From positions 620,001 to 684,000 of the forward strand of contig NZ_CP063813.1 of assembly GCF_015277815.1 (NCBI RefSeq): a DNA stretch of 64,000 nucleotides. Direction: 5' to 3'. Every line of letters begins with the position of its first letter. Position 1 is the stretch's first letter. Made by a program: the position numbers and the translations under genes. Of the stretch, positions 52,454-61,087 are shown piece by piece. The notes beneath the pieces were generated by a model, which worked only from the letters and a program-made list of their open reading frames with translations, was not told the DNA's origin and did no database searches. The DNA comes from Microbacterium atlanticum. Its GTDB lineage: Bacteria > Actinomycetota > Actinomycetes > Actinomycetales > Microbacteriaceae.

Positions 52454-53298
52454 TGCCGAGAATTTCTATCTTGATGCCCGTTCGAGATGCAGAGGACACG
52501 GTTCGCTCGGCTGCGTCGTCCACGCTTCGCGCCCTTCCTCAAGATGCCGAGTTAGTGGTGATTGACGATGCAAGCAGGGACGGCACGCAGTTGGCTTTGT
52601 CAAGTGTCCACGACTCGCGCCTTCGCGTCATTACGCGCGAGGAGTCAGGTGGAGTCGCCTCGGCGCTCTCGCTCGGCTTGGAGTCCACAAGCAGCGAGTT
52701 TGTGGGGCGCATGGACGCTGATGACGTGTCGTTGCCGTGGCGCTTCCGTTACCAGATGTACGCCCTCAAGTACCTGGATGTTGTCTTCACGGGTATCGTA
52801 CATTTCGGCTCCACGATCCCCAGGCCGACAGACCCGATCTACCTCGGCCCGCGGGTCTTCAATCTGACCCTCGCTATCGAGAATCCCTTCTCCCACCCCA
52901 CAATGCTCGCGCGTAGGAGCGCCATCGAGTCGGTGGGCGGCTATCGGGAGGTCCTTGCAGAGGACTACGACCTATGGCTGCGCATCGCAGCCGCGGGTAG
53001 CCGCATGTGCAGGTTGCCGTTGCCGGCTCTGATGTACCGTCACCACGTGGGCCAGGTCACGAAGATACAGGCCTGGCGGAAGAGGGCGCTCGCCGAACCG
53101 GCGCTTCGCGAGAGTTACGAAAGGTTCGCCGAAAGTCTGCTTGGGGCTTCGGCGACCTGGTACCAAGACCTCCTGGATGGGGGGCGATCCAGTGAGCTCG
53201 ATGGACTTGCTAATCTCCTAAGAGGACTAGCCCGCGCAGAGCCGCGCGCCCAACGGTCGAATTTGGACAGGCGAATCAAGCGGCAGATTTCTCAATGA
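52450..53298 (+). CDS. GT2-family glycosyltransferase
   Basis: 282 residues. ISILMPVRDAEDTV, VVIDDASRDGT and GRMDADDVSLPWR (DxDD) are classic GT2 motifs, and EDYDLWLRIAAAG carries the catalytic base region. No membrane helix. It should act on the lipid-linked intermediate. ATGA overlap with the flippase stop, and its own stop overlaps the next start. Confidence 0.9.
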   Translation: MMPRISILMPVRDAEDTVRSAASSTLRALPQDAELVVIDDASRDGTQLALSSVHDSRLRVITREESGGVASALSLGLESTSSEFVGRMDADDVSLPWRFRYQMYALKYLDVVFTGIVHFGSTIPRPTDPIYLGPRVFNLTLAIENPFSHPTMLARRSAIESVGGYREVLAEDYDLWLRIAAAGSRMCRLPLPALMYRHHVGQVTKIQAWRKRALAEPALRESYERFAESLLGASATWYQDLLDGGRSSELDGLANLLRGLARAEPRAQRSNLDRRIKRQISQ

Positions 53299-53849
53299 TT
53301 GGTAGTCTCATGGCACTCATCTCGCCTACAAGGCGGTTCTTTCTATGGGCGCGATTCCTAGGCGGCTCGGCCGCCGCTCGTAAGCTCGGCGTGAAGGTCG
53401 GCCGCAATTGCCGGATCTATTCCTGTAATGTCGCGTCAGAGCACTGGATGGTTGAGATCGGCGACGACGTTACCGTTAGCACAGATGTCCTTATGATCAC
53501 GCACGACGGAACGGGTTGGCTTTTCGCTGATGAAAAGGGGCGGCGCTATAGGTATGCCCCGATCAGAATCGGTTCCCGGTCGTTCATCGGTGCACGTGCG
53601 ACCCTGCTCCCGGGCGTGGACGTCGGTGCCGATTGTGTCGTGGCCGCGGGCGCTGTCGTCAGTCGGTCCGTGCCAGCAGGGGTAGTGGTTGCAGGGAATC
53701 CTGCGCGGATCATCGGAGACACGGCCAAATTACGTACTCGAGTTCTTAGCCATTGGATGCCAGAGTCTGCACGACGGGGATCCGACTACCGAGAAATGGT
53801 GGACTCGATCGCAGACTCGAGCTTCGCTCCGCTCATGACTCGCGGATGA
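53295..53849 (+). CDS. Left-handed beta-helix acyltransferase
   Basis: 184 residues. Hexapeptide repeats cover about 32-145 (VEIGDDVTVSTDVLMITHDG, IRIGSRSFIGARATLLPGV, AGAVVSRSVPAGVVVAGNPARII), with the catalytic His in THDG. It resembles WcaF/maltose O-acetyltransferase-type enzymes that acetylate a sugar of the repeat unit. GATTGG at the start; ATG overlaps the previous stop and its end overlaps the polymerase gene. Confidence 0.87.
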   Translation: MIGSLMALISPTRRFFLWARFLGGSAAARKLGVKVGRNCRIYSCNVASEHWMVEIGDDVTVSTDVLMITHDGTGWLFADEKGRRYRYAPIRIGSRSFIGARATLLPGVDVGADCVVAAGAVVSRSVPAGVVVAGNPARIIGDTAKLRTRVLSHWMPESARRGSDYREMVDSIADSSFAPLMTRG

Positions 53850-55294
53850 CACACATGCGGGTTCATCATCATGACCCTCACCTACGCGGCCTCGGGTGGG
53901 GGCTTTTGTTCAGCTTCCTGGTCGTCGCGGTGACGTGGGCAAGCTTGGAAACCCGCTCCCTTGCGGCAGCGATCCTCGGGGCGGTAGCCGTAGGCGCGCT
54001 AGTCCGTTTCACGCCGGCAGCGTTCCCGCTCGCGCTCGCGTCCACCTCTATCGTCCTGCCAACCTCTTATCTGAGTGCTCCCGACTTCGTCCGGATCGTC
54101 AGCCCGTTCTTATTGTTGCCGCTCCTGGTCGCGGCGGTGCGAGGCCCACAGCGGACCAGATGGCTCGGTTCGCTGCCTTGGATGCTCGGCGGCTTGCTGG
54201 TGGCGTACTGCGCTCTCGTCTCGCTGCTCGGCGACGTAGGTTCGCCTGCCACCGGTCTTGCCTGGACAGCGGCGCTCGCCCTTGCGGTGCTCATTGTGCC
54301 GTTGACGGCCTCGTACCCCGTAGCCCTTTCCCCAGTTGTGTCAACGATCGCGGTAGTGGGGGCGATTTGGTCTGTGTGGTCCGTGATCGAGCTGTACATC
54401 CGCGCCAATCCTCTCGCCGATTTTTTCGCAGCCTCGCCCACGCCCCTCGTGCAGAAGTGGGGCATCTACCGCGCGATGACGTCGATCGGACACCCTCTTC
54501 TCACAGGGACGTTTCTTGCGATGGCGTCCGCACTTGCTTTTGGACTCATGATTAGGAGCGGCAGACTTCGGTGGCTACCTGTCCTCCTTGTGTGTCTAGC
54601 GGGAACAGCTGCGACCGCCTCCAGGAGCGCTCTCTTAGCTGCAGCAAGCGGTATCGCGTTCGCGCTCCTGCTAACGTTATTCCGGCGCTCGCGTCGAAAC
54701 GCGACCCGAGCAATCGTTGCCGTTACAACGATTCTTTGCGCGGCTATCGCGCTTGGTCCGTCTGTGCTTGGGCAGGCGACACGGAACGAAGCTGAGGCGG
54801 AAGGATCGGCAGCGTTGCGATTCGCCTATGTCGATCTTCTGCAGCCGATGCTGGCCGTGACGTCGGGGTTGGGCACAGGCCCCGGCTCATCTGACCTTGC
54901 CCTCCAACGTGTGGGAGGTGCCTACGCCAGCTTCCCTCTCGAAAGCTCCGCCATGCAGGTCGTGGTTTCGCTGGGCGTGCCTGGTACGTTGCTGCTGCTC
55001 CTTCTGCTGGCCAGCATCCTCATACCTGCGCTTCAACGAGGCGCCATTCTAGGCCCCACCCTTATCGCCGCTTACGTTGTCGCAGCGTCGGGCTACAATC
55101 TCCTTGAAGCCTTTCCCGCGGCACTTACTCTTCCGATGGCTGGGCTCATGATCACGGTAATGGAAGGGAATCGCGGGGAATTGACCCGTCTTCTCCCTAG
55201 AGCCGACGACTCCACTATGCTCGCGCTTCCGCTGAGGACTGACTATGAACCTAACGCGCGTCCTTCCCCTTCTCGCGGTCGTCGACAAGATTAG
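53846..55294 (+). CDS. Wzy-like polysaccharide polymerase / O-antigen ligase family
   Basis: 482 residues with about 12 membrane helices. A large external loop around residues 195-225 (IELYIRANPLADFFA to YRAMTSIGHPLLTG) is followed by GTAATASRSALLAAASGI, which is typical for O-antigen ligase/polymerase proteins. It should polymerise repeat units on the outer face. ATG 53846 overlaps the previous stop. The last 50 bases overlap the next gene. Confidence 0.82.
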   Translation: MTHMRVHHHDPHLRGLGWGLLFSFLVVAVTWASLETRSLAAAILGAVAVGALVRFTPAAFPLALASTSIVLPTSYLSAPDFVRIVSPFLLLPLLVAAVRGPQRTRWLGSLPWMLGGLLVAYCALVSLLGDVGSPATGLAWTAALALAVLIVPLTASYPVALSPVVSTIAVVGAIWSVWSVIELYIRANPLADFFAASPTPLVQKWGIYRAMTSIGHPLLTGTFLAMASALAFGLMIRSGRLRWLPVLLVCLAGTAATASRSALLAAASGIAFALLLTLFRRSRRNATRAIVAVTTILCAAIALGPSVLGQATRNEAEAEGSAALRFAYVDLLQPMLAVTSGLGTGPGSSDLALQRVGGAYASFPLESSAMQVVVSLGVPGTLLLLLLLASILIPALQRGAILGPTLIAAYVVAASGYNLLEAFPAALTLPMAGLMITVMEGNRGELTRLLPRADDSTMLALPLRTDYEPNARPSPSRGRRQD

Positions 55295-55757
55295 TCAACG
55301 GGCGTATCGACGGGTTTCCGCGGCCGTTCTGCGCCTTTCAGGTGTAAAGCTCGAGGGTGTGCCGTTGTGGGTAAGTTCCCGCGTCTACTGGGACCTCAGC
55401 CGTCCGGGGATCATCTCGCTCGGCGACAGGTGTGTCATCAGCCATGGTGTGCGCCTACTTACACACGATTTCAGTCTGGACCGAGTCGCAGAACGGCGAC
55501 TCGGTCAGTCCGACCGGGAGAAATCGCGTGTAGCCGGTATCAAGATTGGTCGGCAAGCGTTCGTCGGAATGGGCGCGATGATCCTGCCCGGGGTGACCAT
55601 CGGCGACGGAGCCATCATCGGCGCCGGGGCTGTAGTCACGAACGATGTCCCTGCCGACTCGGTCGCCGCAGGCAACCCGGCTCGGATCCTCGCAACAACC
55701 GACGAGTATTGGCGCCGCCGATCGGCCGAGTTTGAGTGGGGCCCCCGCCGCCCGTAG
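55245..55757 (+). CDS. Hexapeptide-repeat acyltransferase
   Basis: 170 residues. Hexapeptide repeats start near residue 55 (IISLGDRCVISHGVRLLTHD, IKIGRQAFVGMGAMILPGV, IGAGAVVTNDVPADSVAAGNPARI), with the catalytic His in LTHD. A second acetyltransferase for the same polysaccharide. It starts 50 bases inside the polymerase gene, an unusually long overlap. Last gene of the + strand block; no clear terminator is seen in the 124 bases before the convergent gene. Confidence 0.87.
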   Translation: MNLTRVLPLLAVVDKISQRAYRRVSAAVLRLSGVKLEGVPLWVSSRVYWDLSRPGIISLGDRCVISHGVRLLTHDFSLDRVAERRLGQSDREKSRVAGIKIGRQAFVGMGAMILPGVTIGDGAIIGAGAVVTNDVPADSVAAGNPARILATTDEYWRRRSAEFEWGPRRP

Positions 55758-55881
55758 GCGCCTAGAGTTTCACAAGAGTTCCGGCGCTAAGGTCAACGAT
55801 GATAGGCGCCGAAAGAAAGTGACTGCGTCTACGAGGGGTGACCGCGCCTGCAACCGATGCATAGGCGGACTTCGACGTACC

Positions 55882-57504
55882 TCAGTGCGCCGTTTCTCCC
55901 GGTGCCAGAGCGGCCTTTGCAGTCCTGGCGATGATCACGAGATCGCCTAGTAGGGACCAGTTCTCAACGTAAGCAAGGTCCAGCCGAACCGAGTCTTCCC
56001 ACGACAGGGCGGACCGTCCGCCGACCTGCCACGCCCCAGTGATTCCCGGCTTCATAAGGAAGCGCCGATGCACGTGGTCGGCGTACTGCGCGACTTCGCT
56101 CTTCAGCGGTGGGCGGGGGCCAACCAACGACATAGATCCGTTCAGGACGTTGAAGAGCTGGGGGAGCTCATCGAGGCTGTACTTGCGCATGAGACGGCCG
56201 ATCGGTGTGACGCGAGGGTCGTTCTTCATCTTGAAGAGCACCTCGTTGCCGGAGTCGCGCTGTTGCGCGGCGAGGTTCGCGAGTAGCTCTTCCGCGTTTA
56301 TGACCATCGAGCGGAACTTGAGCATGGTGAACTCTTTGCCGCGGTAGCCGACGCGCGTCTGACGGAAGAGCACCGGGCCCTCCGAGGAGAGCCGAACGGC
56401 GAGGGCGAGACCCGCGAGCAGCGGACTGATGAAGACGACGCCGACGAGAGAGATGACTATGTCGCCCGTCCGCTTCGCGAAGCGCTGACCGCGTGTGAAC
56501 TTCGGGGTTTCGACGTGAATAAGGGGAAGTCCGGCGACGGGGCGCGTGTGAATGCGCGGGCCTGCGACATCCATGATGCTCGGCGCGAGCACGAGGTGCT
56601 GGCGACCGGCCTCGAGACCCCAGGAGATCTCCTTGACCTTAGTCGGCGGCAGGTCGTCGGTGCTTGTGACAGCGACGGTGTCGGCATCCGTCGCCTCGAT
56701 CGCCCTATCCACGGCGTTGACGTTGCCCATGATCGGCACGGTGGTGCCGGGAATCATGTCGGCGATCCTGCCGGAAGGCACGCACGCGCCGACCACGCGG
56801 TAGCCGGCGCTCGGGGAGCGGTCGAGCTCGCGTGCGATCGCGGCCACCGAGTCCATCGAGCCGACGAGAAGCACCTTGGCGGAGTACTCGCCCATCGAGC
56901 GGTGGGCGATCAGCCACTGGCGCCACAGCCAGCGCTCCAAGACCAGCACAACGATGCCGACGGGTAGGGCGATGAGCAGGTAACCGCGCGCCACGTCGAC
57001 GCGGAGCAAGAAGGCGAAGATCGCGATGAGCCCGAATAGCGTGAAGCTCGCCTGCGCGACGCGCGTGTACTCGGTGGTGCCCGTGCCGATTACGCGATAG
57101 TCGCGCGAGTCGACCAGGTGCAGCGCCCACATCCAAGCGAGCACGAGCACGGCAGAGAAGGCCCAGTAGGAGACCTCAGTGAGACGAGAGTCCTCGCGGA
57201 TCGACACCTCGACGTTGCCGAACCCGAACCACACGAGCTGGGTGCCGAAGACCACCCATACGAGGGCGAGGAAGTCGCTCAGCCACAGCCGTCTCGAGTA
57301 GGCGCGCCGCCATGGACGGGTGGCCGCCTTCCCGGAGCGCTCCGCGCCACCGGCTGTGCCTGTGTTCATCACAGGCTGCGTCATCATCGTCGCGTCGATC
57401 CCAACATTCGACGTCACGGTGCCTTCTCTTGTTGTCGGCAGACTCGCGTCTGCTACGGGCAGGGTAGCAGGCGGCGGGCGCTCGGGAAGATACGACGTCG
57501 GCAT
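55882..57504 (-). CDS. Polyprenyl glycosylphosphotransferase (initiating sugar transferase)
   Basis: 540 residues. Four or five membrane helices and a CoA-binding-like region in the N-terminal half (VLLVGSMDSVAAIARELDR), a further helix (about 380-400), then the bacterial sugar transferase domain: KRTGDIVISLVGVV, FRQTRVGYRGKEFTMLKFRSM, KYSLDELPQLFNVLNGSMSLVGPRPPL and KPGITGAWQVGGRS. It transfers a sugar-1-phosphate to undecaprenyl phosphate and so starts synthesis. ATG 57504 has a fair AGGA; GTG 57417 with GAAGG before it would give 511 residues and is equally plausible. Confidence 0.92.
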   Translation of the reverse strand: MPTSYLPERPPPATLPVADASLPTTREGTVTSNVGIDATMMTQPVMNTGTAGGAERSGKAATRPWRRAYSRRLWLSDFLALVWVVFGTQLVWFGFGNVEVSIREDSRLTEVSYWAFSAVLVLAWMWALHLVDSRDYRVIGTGTTEYTRVAQASFTLFGLIAIFAFLLRVDVARGYLLIALPVGIVVLVLERWLWRQWLIAHRSMGEYSAKVLLVGSMDSVAAIARELDRSPSAGYRVVGACVPSGRIADMIPGTTVPIMGNVNAVDRAIEATDADTVAVTSTDDLPPTKVKEISWGLEAGRQHLVLAPSIMDVAGPRIHTRPVAGLPLIHVETPKFTRGQRFAKRTGDIVISLVGVVFISPLLAGLALAVRLSSEGPVLFRQTRVGYRGKEFTMLKFRSMVINAEELLANLAAQQRDSGNEVLFKMKNDPRVTPIGRLMRKYSLDELPQLFNVLNGSMSLVGPRPPLKSEVAQYADHVHRRFLMKPGITGAWQVGGRSALSWEDSVRLDLAYVENWSLLGDLVIIARTAKAALAPGETAH

Positions 57505-57909
57505 CGGTGTCCTGGGGCAGACGGGAGCGAAGCTCGGAATGAGGTGGGGAAGGACCGGAGGGCAAGGCCGGCGGAACTTCCATTATGAGCGTTCCCTCAT
57601 CTCGTTCTGACCACGTGACCGTGGTGTTACGAGTTCGCTACGTGATCAGGGGAAAGCGGCGAGCCTCAGCTCCAGAATCTTTGGGCGATCCTGAGGGGTC
57701 TCGATACGCGGGCTCGTTCCTCGCCCGCTACTCGACCGGCGGAGAGGCGGGATGTTCGGTCGGTTCCGCGGGGTCTCGATACGCGGGCTCGTTCCTCGCT
57801 CGCTACTCGACCGGCGGAGAGGCGGGATGTTCGGTCAGTTCCGCGGGGTCTCGATACGCGGGCTCGTTCCTCGCTCGCTACTCGACCGGCGGTAGCGGCC
57901 TCTTCGGCG
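57505..57909. other. Intergenic region with tandem repeats
   Basis: About 400 bases between two - strand genes. The right two thirds are the 75-bp tandem repeats described separately. Near 57585-57600 the - strand reads CATAAT, a possible -10 box for the sugar transferase gene. The open frame through the repeats is not regarded as a gene. Confidence 0.55.
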
Positions 57910-57927
57910 CTACTCGACCGGCGGCGG
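57695..57927. repeat. 75-bp tandem repeat, three copies plus a fragment
   Basis: Units start at 57695, 57770 and 57845 with GGGGTCTCGATACGCGGGCT and continue through CGCTACTCGACCGGCGG. The first two are 75 bases and nearly identical; the third is cut short, and a last GCTACTCGACCGGCGG fragment lies at 57911. Each unit contains an imperfect inverted repeat (GGTC..GATACGCGGGC with GCCCGCTACTCGACC), as in REP-type elements. The fragment supplies the stop codon of the gene at 57910-58788. Confidence 0.85.
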
Positions 57928-58788
57928 GGCGGGAGTCCTCGTGACCGTGTCTCCGGACCAGACGAAGACCTCAGCGCCGGCGACGGAGATCGCGACGGGC
58001 TGGGAGGGATCGATGTCCTCGACGCACGTGGAGGCCGACTCGCGAGACAGCGTGATACCGGTGCAGTCGTCAGTGCGGTGCGCCACGATGACGTCGGTGT
58101 CGTCGATCGCCAGGGCGGAGGCATCCGTCGGCGCCAGCTGAGTCCACTCGTCGCCCGACCAGCTCCAGGCTCGGTCGTCGCAGAGCAGCGCGATCACATC
58201 GCCGGCGGCGTGGAGTCCGCTCGCGGTGGGACACGGCGCGGGAACGTTGCGGCCGGGGAGGTGCACCGAGCCGGCATCGAGCGGCTCGATGAAGCGCGAG
58301 GCGGCGAGCACGTCGGCGTACGGGTCCCAGAACTCGCCGCCGGTGTACGTGCGCAGCGCCTCGGCGGAGCAGCCGTCGACCGCGGCGACGAGCTCGGCGT
58401 CGAGCGGCGAGAACGCGTCGAGCGTCTGCACCTGCGCGATGCCGCGGTATAGCGGCGTCACGTCGGCCCAGGTCGCGCCCTGGTCGTCGGATCGCTCGAT
58501 CACCGGCGCGGGACCGCCGCAGACGCCGACGGTCGCGCGCCACCAGCGCTCGCTCGCGACGGACAGCAGGCGCTGGGCCTCACGGGCGACCGGGGCGGCG
58601 GTCGGCGTCGCGGTGGGCGTCTTCGCGCCGAACTCGAACGTCGGCACGGGCGCGGCTGAACCGGAGGCGGCCTCGGGCGTGGCGCGGTCGTAAGCGAGAA
58701 CGGCCAGCGCGCCCACGCCGAGCGCGAGGGCCACGATCGCGACGATCGCAAGCCAACGGGCGGGGCGGGTGCCCCTCACGCGCGCCAC
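57910..58788 (-). CDS. Membrane-anchored protein with Asp-box motif
   Basis: 292 residues. One N-terminal membrane helix (about 12-33), a Pro/Thr linker, and an extracellular domain with RSDDQGATWADVTP, an Asp-box (SxDxGxTW) as found in BNR/sialidase-type propellers. Six cysteines are present outside. It starts six bases after the Wzc stop, so it is in the same operon and may act at the cell surface in polysaccharide assembly; no enzymatic residue is obvious. The final codons and the TAG stop lie inside a copy fragment of the tandem repeat. Confidence 0.68.
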   Translation of the reverse strand: MARVRGTRPARWLAIVAIVALALGVGALAVLAYDRATPEAASGSAAPVPTFEFGAKTPTATPTAAPVAREAQRLLSVASERWWRATVGVCGGPAPVIERSDDQGATWADVTPLYRGIAQVQTLDAFSPLDAELVAAVDGCSAEALRTYTGGEFWDPYADVLAASRFIEPLDAGSVHLPGRNVPAPCPTASGLHAAGDVIALLCDDRAWSWSGDEWTQLAPTDASALAIDDTDVIVAHRTDDCTGITLSRESASTCVEDIDPSQPVAISVAGAEVFVWSGDTVTRTPAPPPVE

Positions 58789-58794
58789 GCCGGA

Positions 58795-60396
58795 TCAGAG
58801 CTGCGGCTCGGAGCGGTTCTGCGAGCGCGTCGGTCCGCCGGCCTGCTGCACGATGTCGTCGAGCGAGAGCTCGCCCGGCGCCTGCTCGAGCGGTCGCGCC
58901 TGCGCCGCCGCCCGCGTCGCACGCGGAAGCTCCTCTGGCGCACCGGCCGGGCGGGCGCTGCGCACCGGGCCGCTGCCGGGCTGGGGCGACTTCGGCGGCT
59001 TGGGCGCCTTGGTCTTCTTGCCCTTCGCCGTCTCGGCGTAGCCGTACGACGAGTAGCCGTAGCCGTACGCGTAGGCGTACGAGTCGGGGCCGCGCGTCGG
59101 CACCATCGTCAGCGCGACACCCGCGATGCGGGCGCCCACGGTGTCGAGCGCCTCGACCGCGCCGCCCAGCTGGTGACGGTTGGTCTTGCCGGCCGAGACC
59201 ACGACGATGGCCCCGCTCGTGGCCTTCGCCAGGATCGCGGCATCCGTCACCGGCAGCAGCGGCGGGGCGTCGCACAGCACCACGTCGAAGTCGCGCTCGA
59301 GCACATCGAGGAGCGCGTGCATGTTCTTCGACCCGAGCAGCTCGCTGGGGTTCGGGGGCACCTTGCCGGCAGGCAGCACGAACAGGCTGCGGTTGCCCCA
59401 CGGCAGCATGACATCGCCCAGCCGCGCCCGGCCGATGAGCACGTCGGTGAGGCCGGCGCCGCCCTCCATGCCGAGGTACTCGGCGACCTTCGGCTTGCGC
59501 AGATCGGTGTCGATGAGCGCCACCCGCTTGCCCGCGTCGGCCAGCGCGATCGCGAGGTTGATGGTGGTGGTCGACTTGCCCTCGCTCGGCAGCGCCGAGG
59601 TCACGACGAACGCAGAGCGGCCGCCCATGTCGAGGAACTGCAGGTTCGTGCGCATCGCGCGGAACGACTCGGCCCGCGGGCTGAGCGGGTCGGCGTGCAC
59701 GATGAGCGGGCGCTCCTTGGCCTTCGGGTCGAAGGCGATCGCGCCGATGATCGGGCGGTCGGTGACCTGCTCGACATCGCGCGGCGTGCGGATGCGCGTG
59801 TCGAGCACCGAGCGCAGCACGGCCGCGCCGACGCCGAGCGCGAGACCGACGAGCCCGCCGAGCGCGAGGTTCAGCGGCACGTTCGGGCTGGACGGTTCGA
59901 GCGGGGGAAGGGCGTCCTTGACGCGGGTCAGACGGACGGGGCTCGTCTCGGTGCCGTTGGGTGTCTCGAGCGTCTCGACGGCGGCGGTGAGCGACGCACC
60001 GAGGGCATTGGCGATGTCGGCCGCGCGGACGGGGTCGGTGTCGGTGACGGTGATCGTGATCAGCGTCGTGTTGAGCGCGGCGGAGGACTCGACCTGCGTG
60101 GCGAGCTCGATCGCGGTGGTGCCGAGCTCGAGCTCGGCGATCACCGGATTCATCACGATCGGCGTCTCGACGAGGTTCGTGTACGTCTGCACGCGGGACT
60201 GCGTGAAGTTCGACCCCTGCTGCAGCTCGACGATCGACGAGCCCGACTGCGTCGACACGAAGACGGTGCTCTGCGCCTCGTACTCGGGGGTGCGCGTCAA
60301 CGACCAGGCCGCCGCCGCGCCCACGCCCAGAAGCGTCGCGACGACGATGATGACCCAGTTCTTGCGCAGAATCCGGATGTAGTCCGTGAGCTCCAT
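58795..60396 (-). CDS. Wzc-type polysaccharide co-polymerase and tyrosine autokinase
   Basis: 533 residues. Wzz-like N-terminal part with helices at about 14-32 and 178-195, then a BY-kinase domain: Walker A SALPSEGKSTTT (267-278), Walker A' ALIDTDLRKPK (293-303), Walker B VVLCDAPP (about 378-385). A tyrosine cluster YAYAYGYGYSSYGY (around 435-450) is the likely autophosphorylation tail, followed by a Lys/Pro/Arg-rich end of about 85 residues. It controls chain length and export. The phosphatase gene lies upstream and the Asp-box gene six bases downstream. Confidence 0.93.
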   Translation of the reverse strand: MELTDYIRILRKNWVIIVVATLLGVGAAAAWSLTRTPEYEAQSTVFVSTQSGSSIVELQQGSNFTQSRVQTYTNLVETPIVMNPVIAELELGTTAIELATQVESSAALNTTLITITVTDTDPVRAADIANALGASLTAAVETLETPNGTETSPVRLTRVKDALPPLEPSSPNVPLNLALGGLVGLALGVGAAVLRSVLDTRIRTPRDVEQVTDRPIIGAIAFDPKAKERPLIVHADPLSPRAESFRAMRTNLQFLDMGGRSAFVVTSALPSEGKSTTTINLAIALADAGKRVALIDTDLRKPKVAEYLGMEGGAGLTDVLIGRARLGDVMLPWGNRSLFVLPAGKVPPNPSELLGSKNMHALLDVLERDFDVVLCDAPPLLPVTDAAILAKATSGAIVVVSAGKTNRHQLGGAVEALDTVGARIAGVALTMVPTRGPDSYAYAYGYGYSSYGYAETAKGKKTKAPKPPKSPQPGSGPVRSARPAGAPEELPRATRAAAQARPLEQAPGELSLDDIVQQAGGPTRSQNRSEPQL

Positions 60397-60466
60397 GTCG
60401 CCTCTCGCAGGTGCCGTGTGCTTCGGGTCATTGTTCCACAGCGCCCGACGGCCTCCGGTCGGTGAG

Positions 60467-61063
60467 TCAGCGGAGAACGGCCAGCCGGATGGTCTCGGCC
60501 GTCGCGCGGACCGCCGGCTCGAGCTGCGCCGTCGACGCGAGATACGTCTGCCACGACCGCCGGTACGGGTCGATCACGTCGTCGCCGTCCGGGTCATCGG
60601 CAGGCGGCACCAGTCCCCGGTACGACGCCACGGTGGCGGCCACGGCCCGCAGCCGCAGCGACGGCGCCTCGCCCGCGGCATCCGCTGCTTTCCGCAGTTC
60701 GGCGGGATCGATCGCGCCGGCGAGACGGGCGAACTCGCGCACGGTGAACGTCGACCGCAGCCGCGACGGCGCGAGCTCGGCGACCGCGCGCCGGTGGTCG
60801 CGCGCCATCGTGAGGATGAGGTCGGGGGTCTCGAGGTGCTGCTCGAGCAGGAACCGGGAGCGATGAGCGGATGCCTCGTCCGCCGGCACCCCGAGCGCCA
60901 CGGCGATCTCCTGGGCCTCGGCAGTCATCGCCACGTCCGTCAGCCCGCGGATGCCGGCGCTGGTGACGTGCGGCGCGAGGTCGGCCAGGCGCGCGCGCAG
61001 CAGCTGCTCGGCCAGCGGCGAACGGCAGACGTTGCCGGTGCACACCGTCAGAATCTCGAACAC
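60467..61063 (-). CDS. Low-molecular-weight protein tyrosine phosphatase
   Basis: 198 residues from GTG 61063, which has GGAGG four bases upstream. The P-loop CTGNVCRS (C8, R14) stands at the N-terminus and the general acid Asp lies in DVIDPYRRS near residue 170. The region between is longer than in the 150-residue standard family, an insertion typical of actinobacterial members. It probably dephosphorylates the Wzc kinase encoded next to it. Confidence 0.9.
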   Translation of the reverse strand: MFEILTVCTGNVCRSPLAEQLLRARLADLAPHVTSAGIRGLTDVAMTAEAQEIAVALGVPADEASAHRSRFLLEQHLETPDLILTMARDHRRAVAELAPSRLRSTFTVREFARLAGAIDPAELRKAADAAGEAPSLRLRAVAATVASYRGLVPPADDPDGDDVIDPYRRSWQTYLASTAQLEPAVRATAETIRLAVLR

Positions 61064-61075
61064 CAGGCCTCCGGG

Positions 61076-61081
61076 TAGCGT
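61076..61081 (+). promoter_or_regulatory. -10 element for leaderless CPBP gene
   Basis: TAGCGT followed by six bases and the GTG at 61088. It overlaps the 5' region of the divergent phosphatase gene. Confidence 0.45.
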
Positions 61082-61087
61082 GGGTGC

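Noticed and set aside
57695..57927. CRISPR array
   Set aside because: Repeats are 75-bp head-to-tail units without unique spacers, and no cas gene is present.
57585..57944. 119-codon + strand frame through the tandem repeats
   Set aside because: Its sequence is almost only three translated copies of the 75-bp unit, it has no recognisable domain, and it overlaps the end of a well supported - strand gene.
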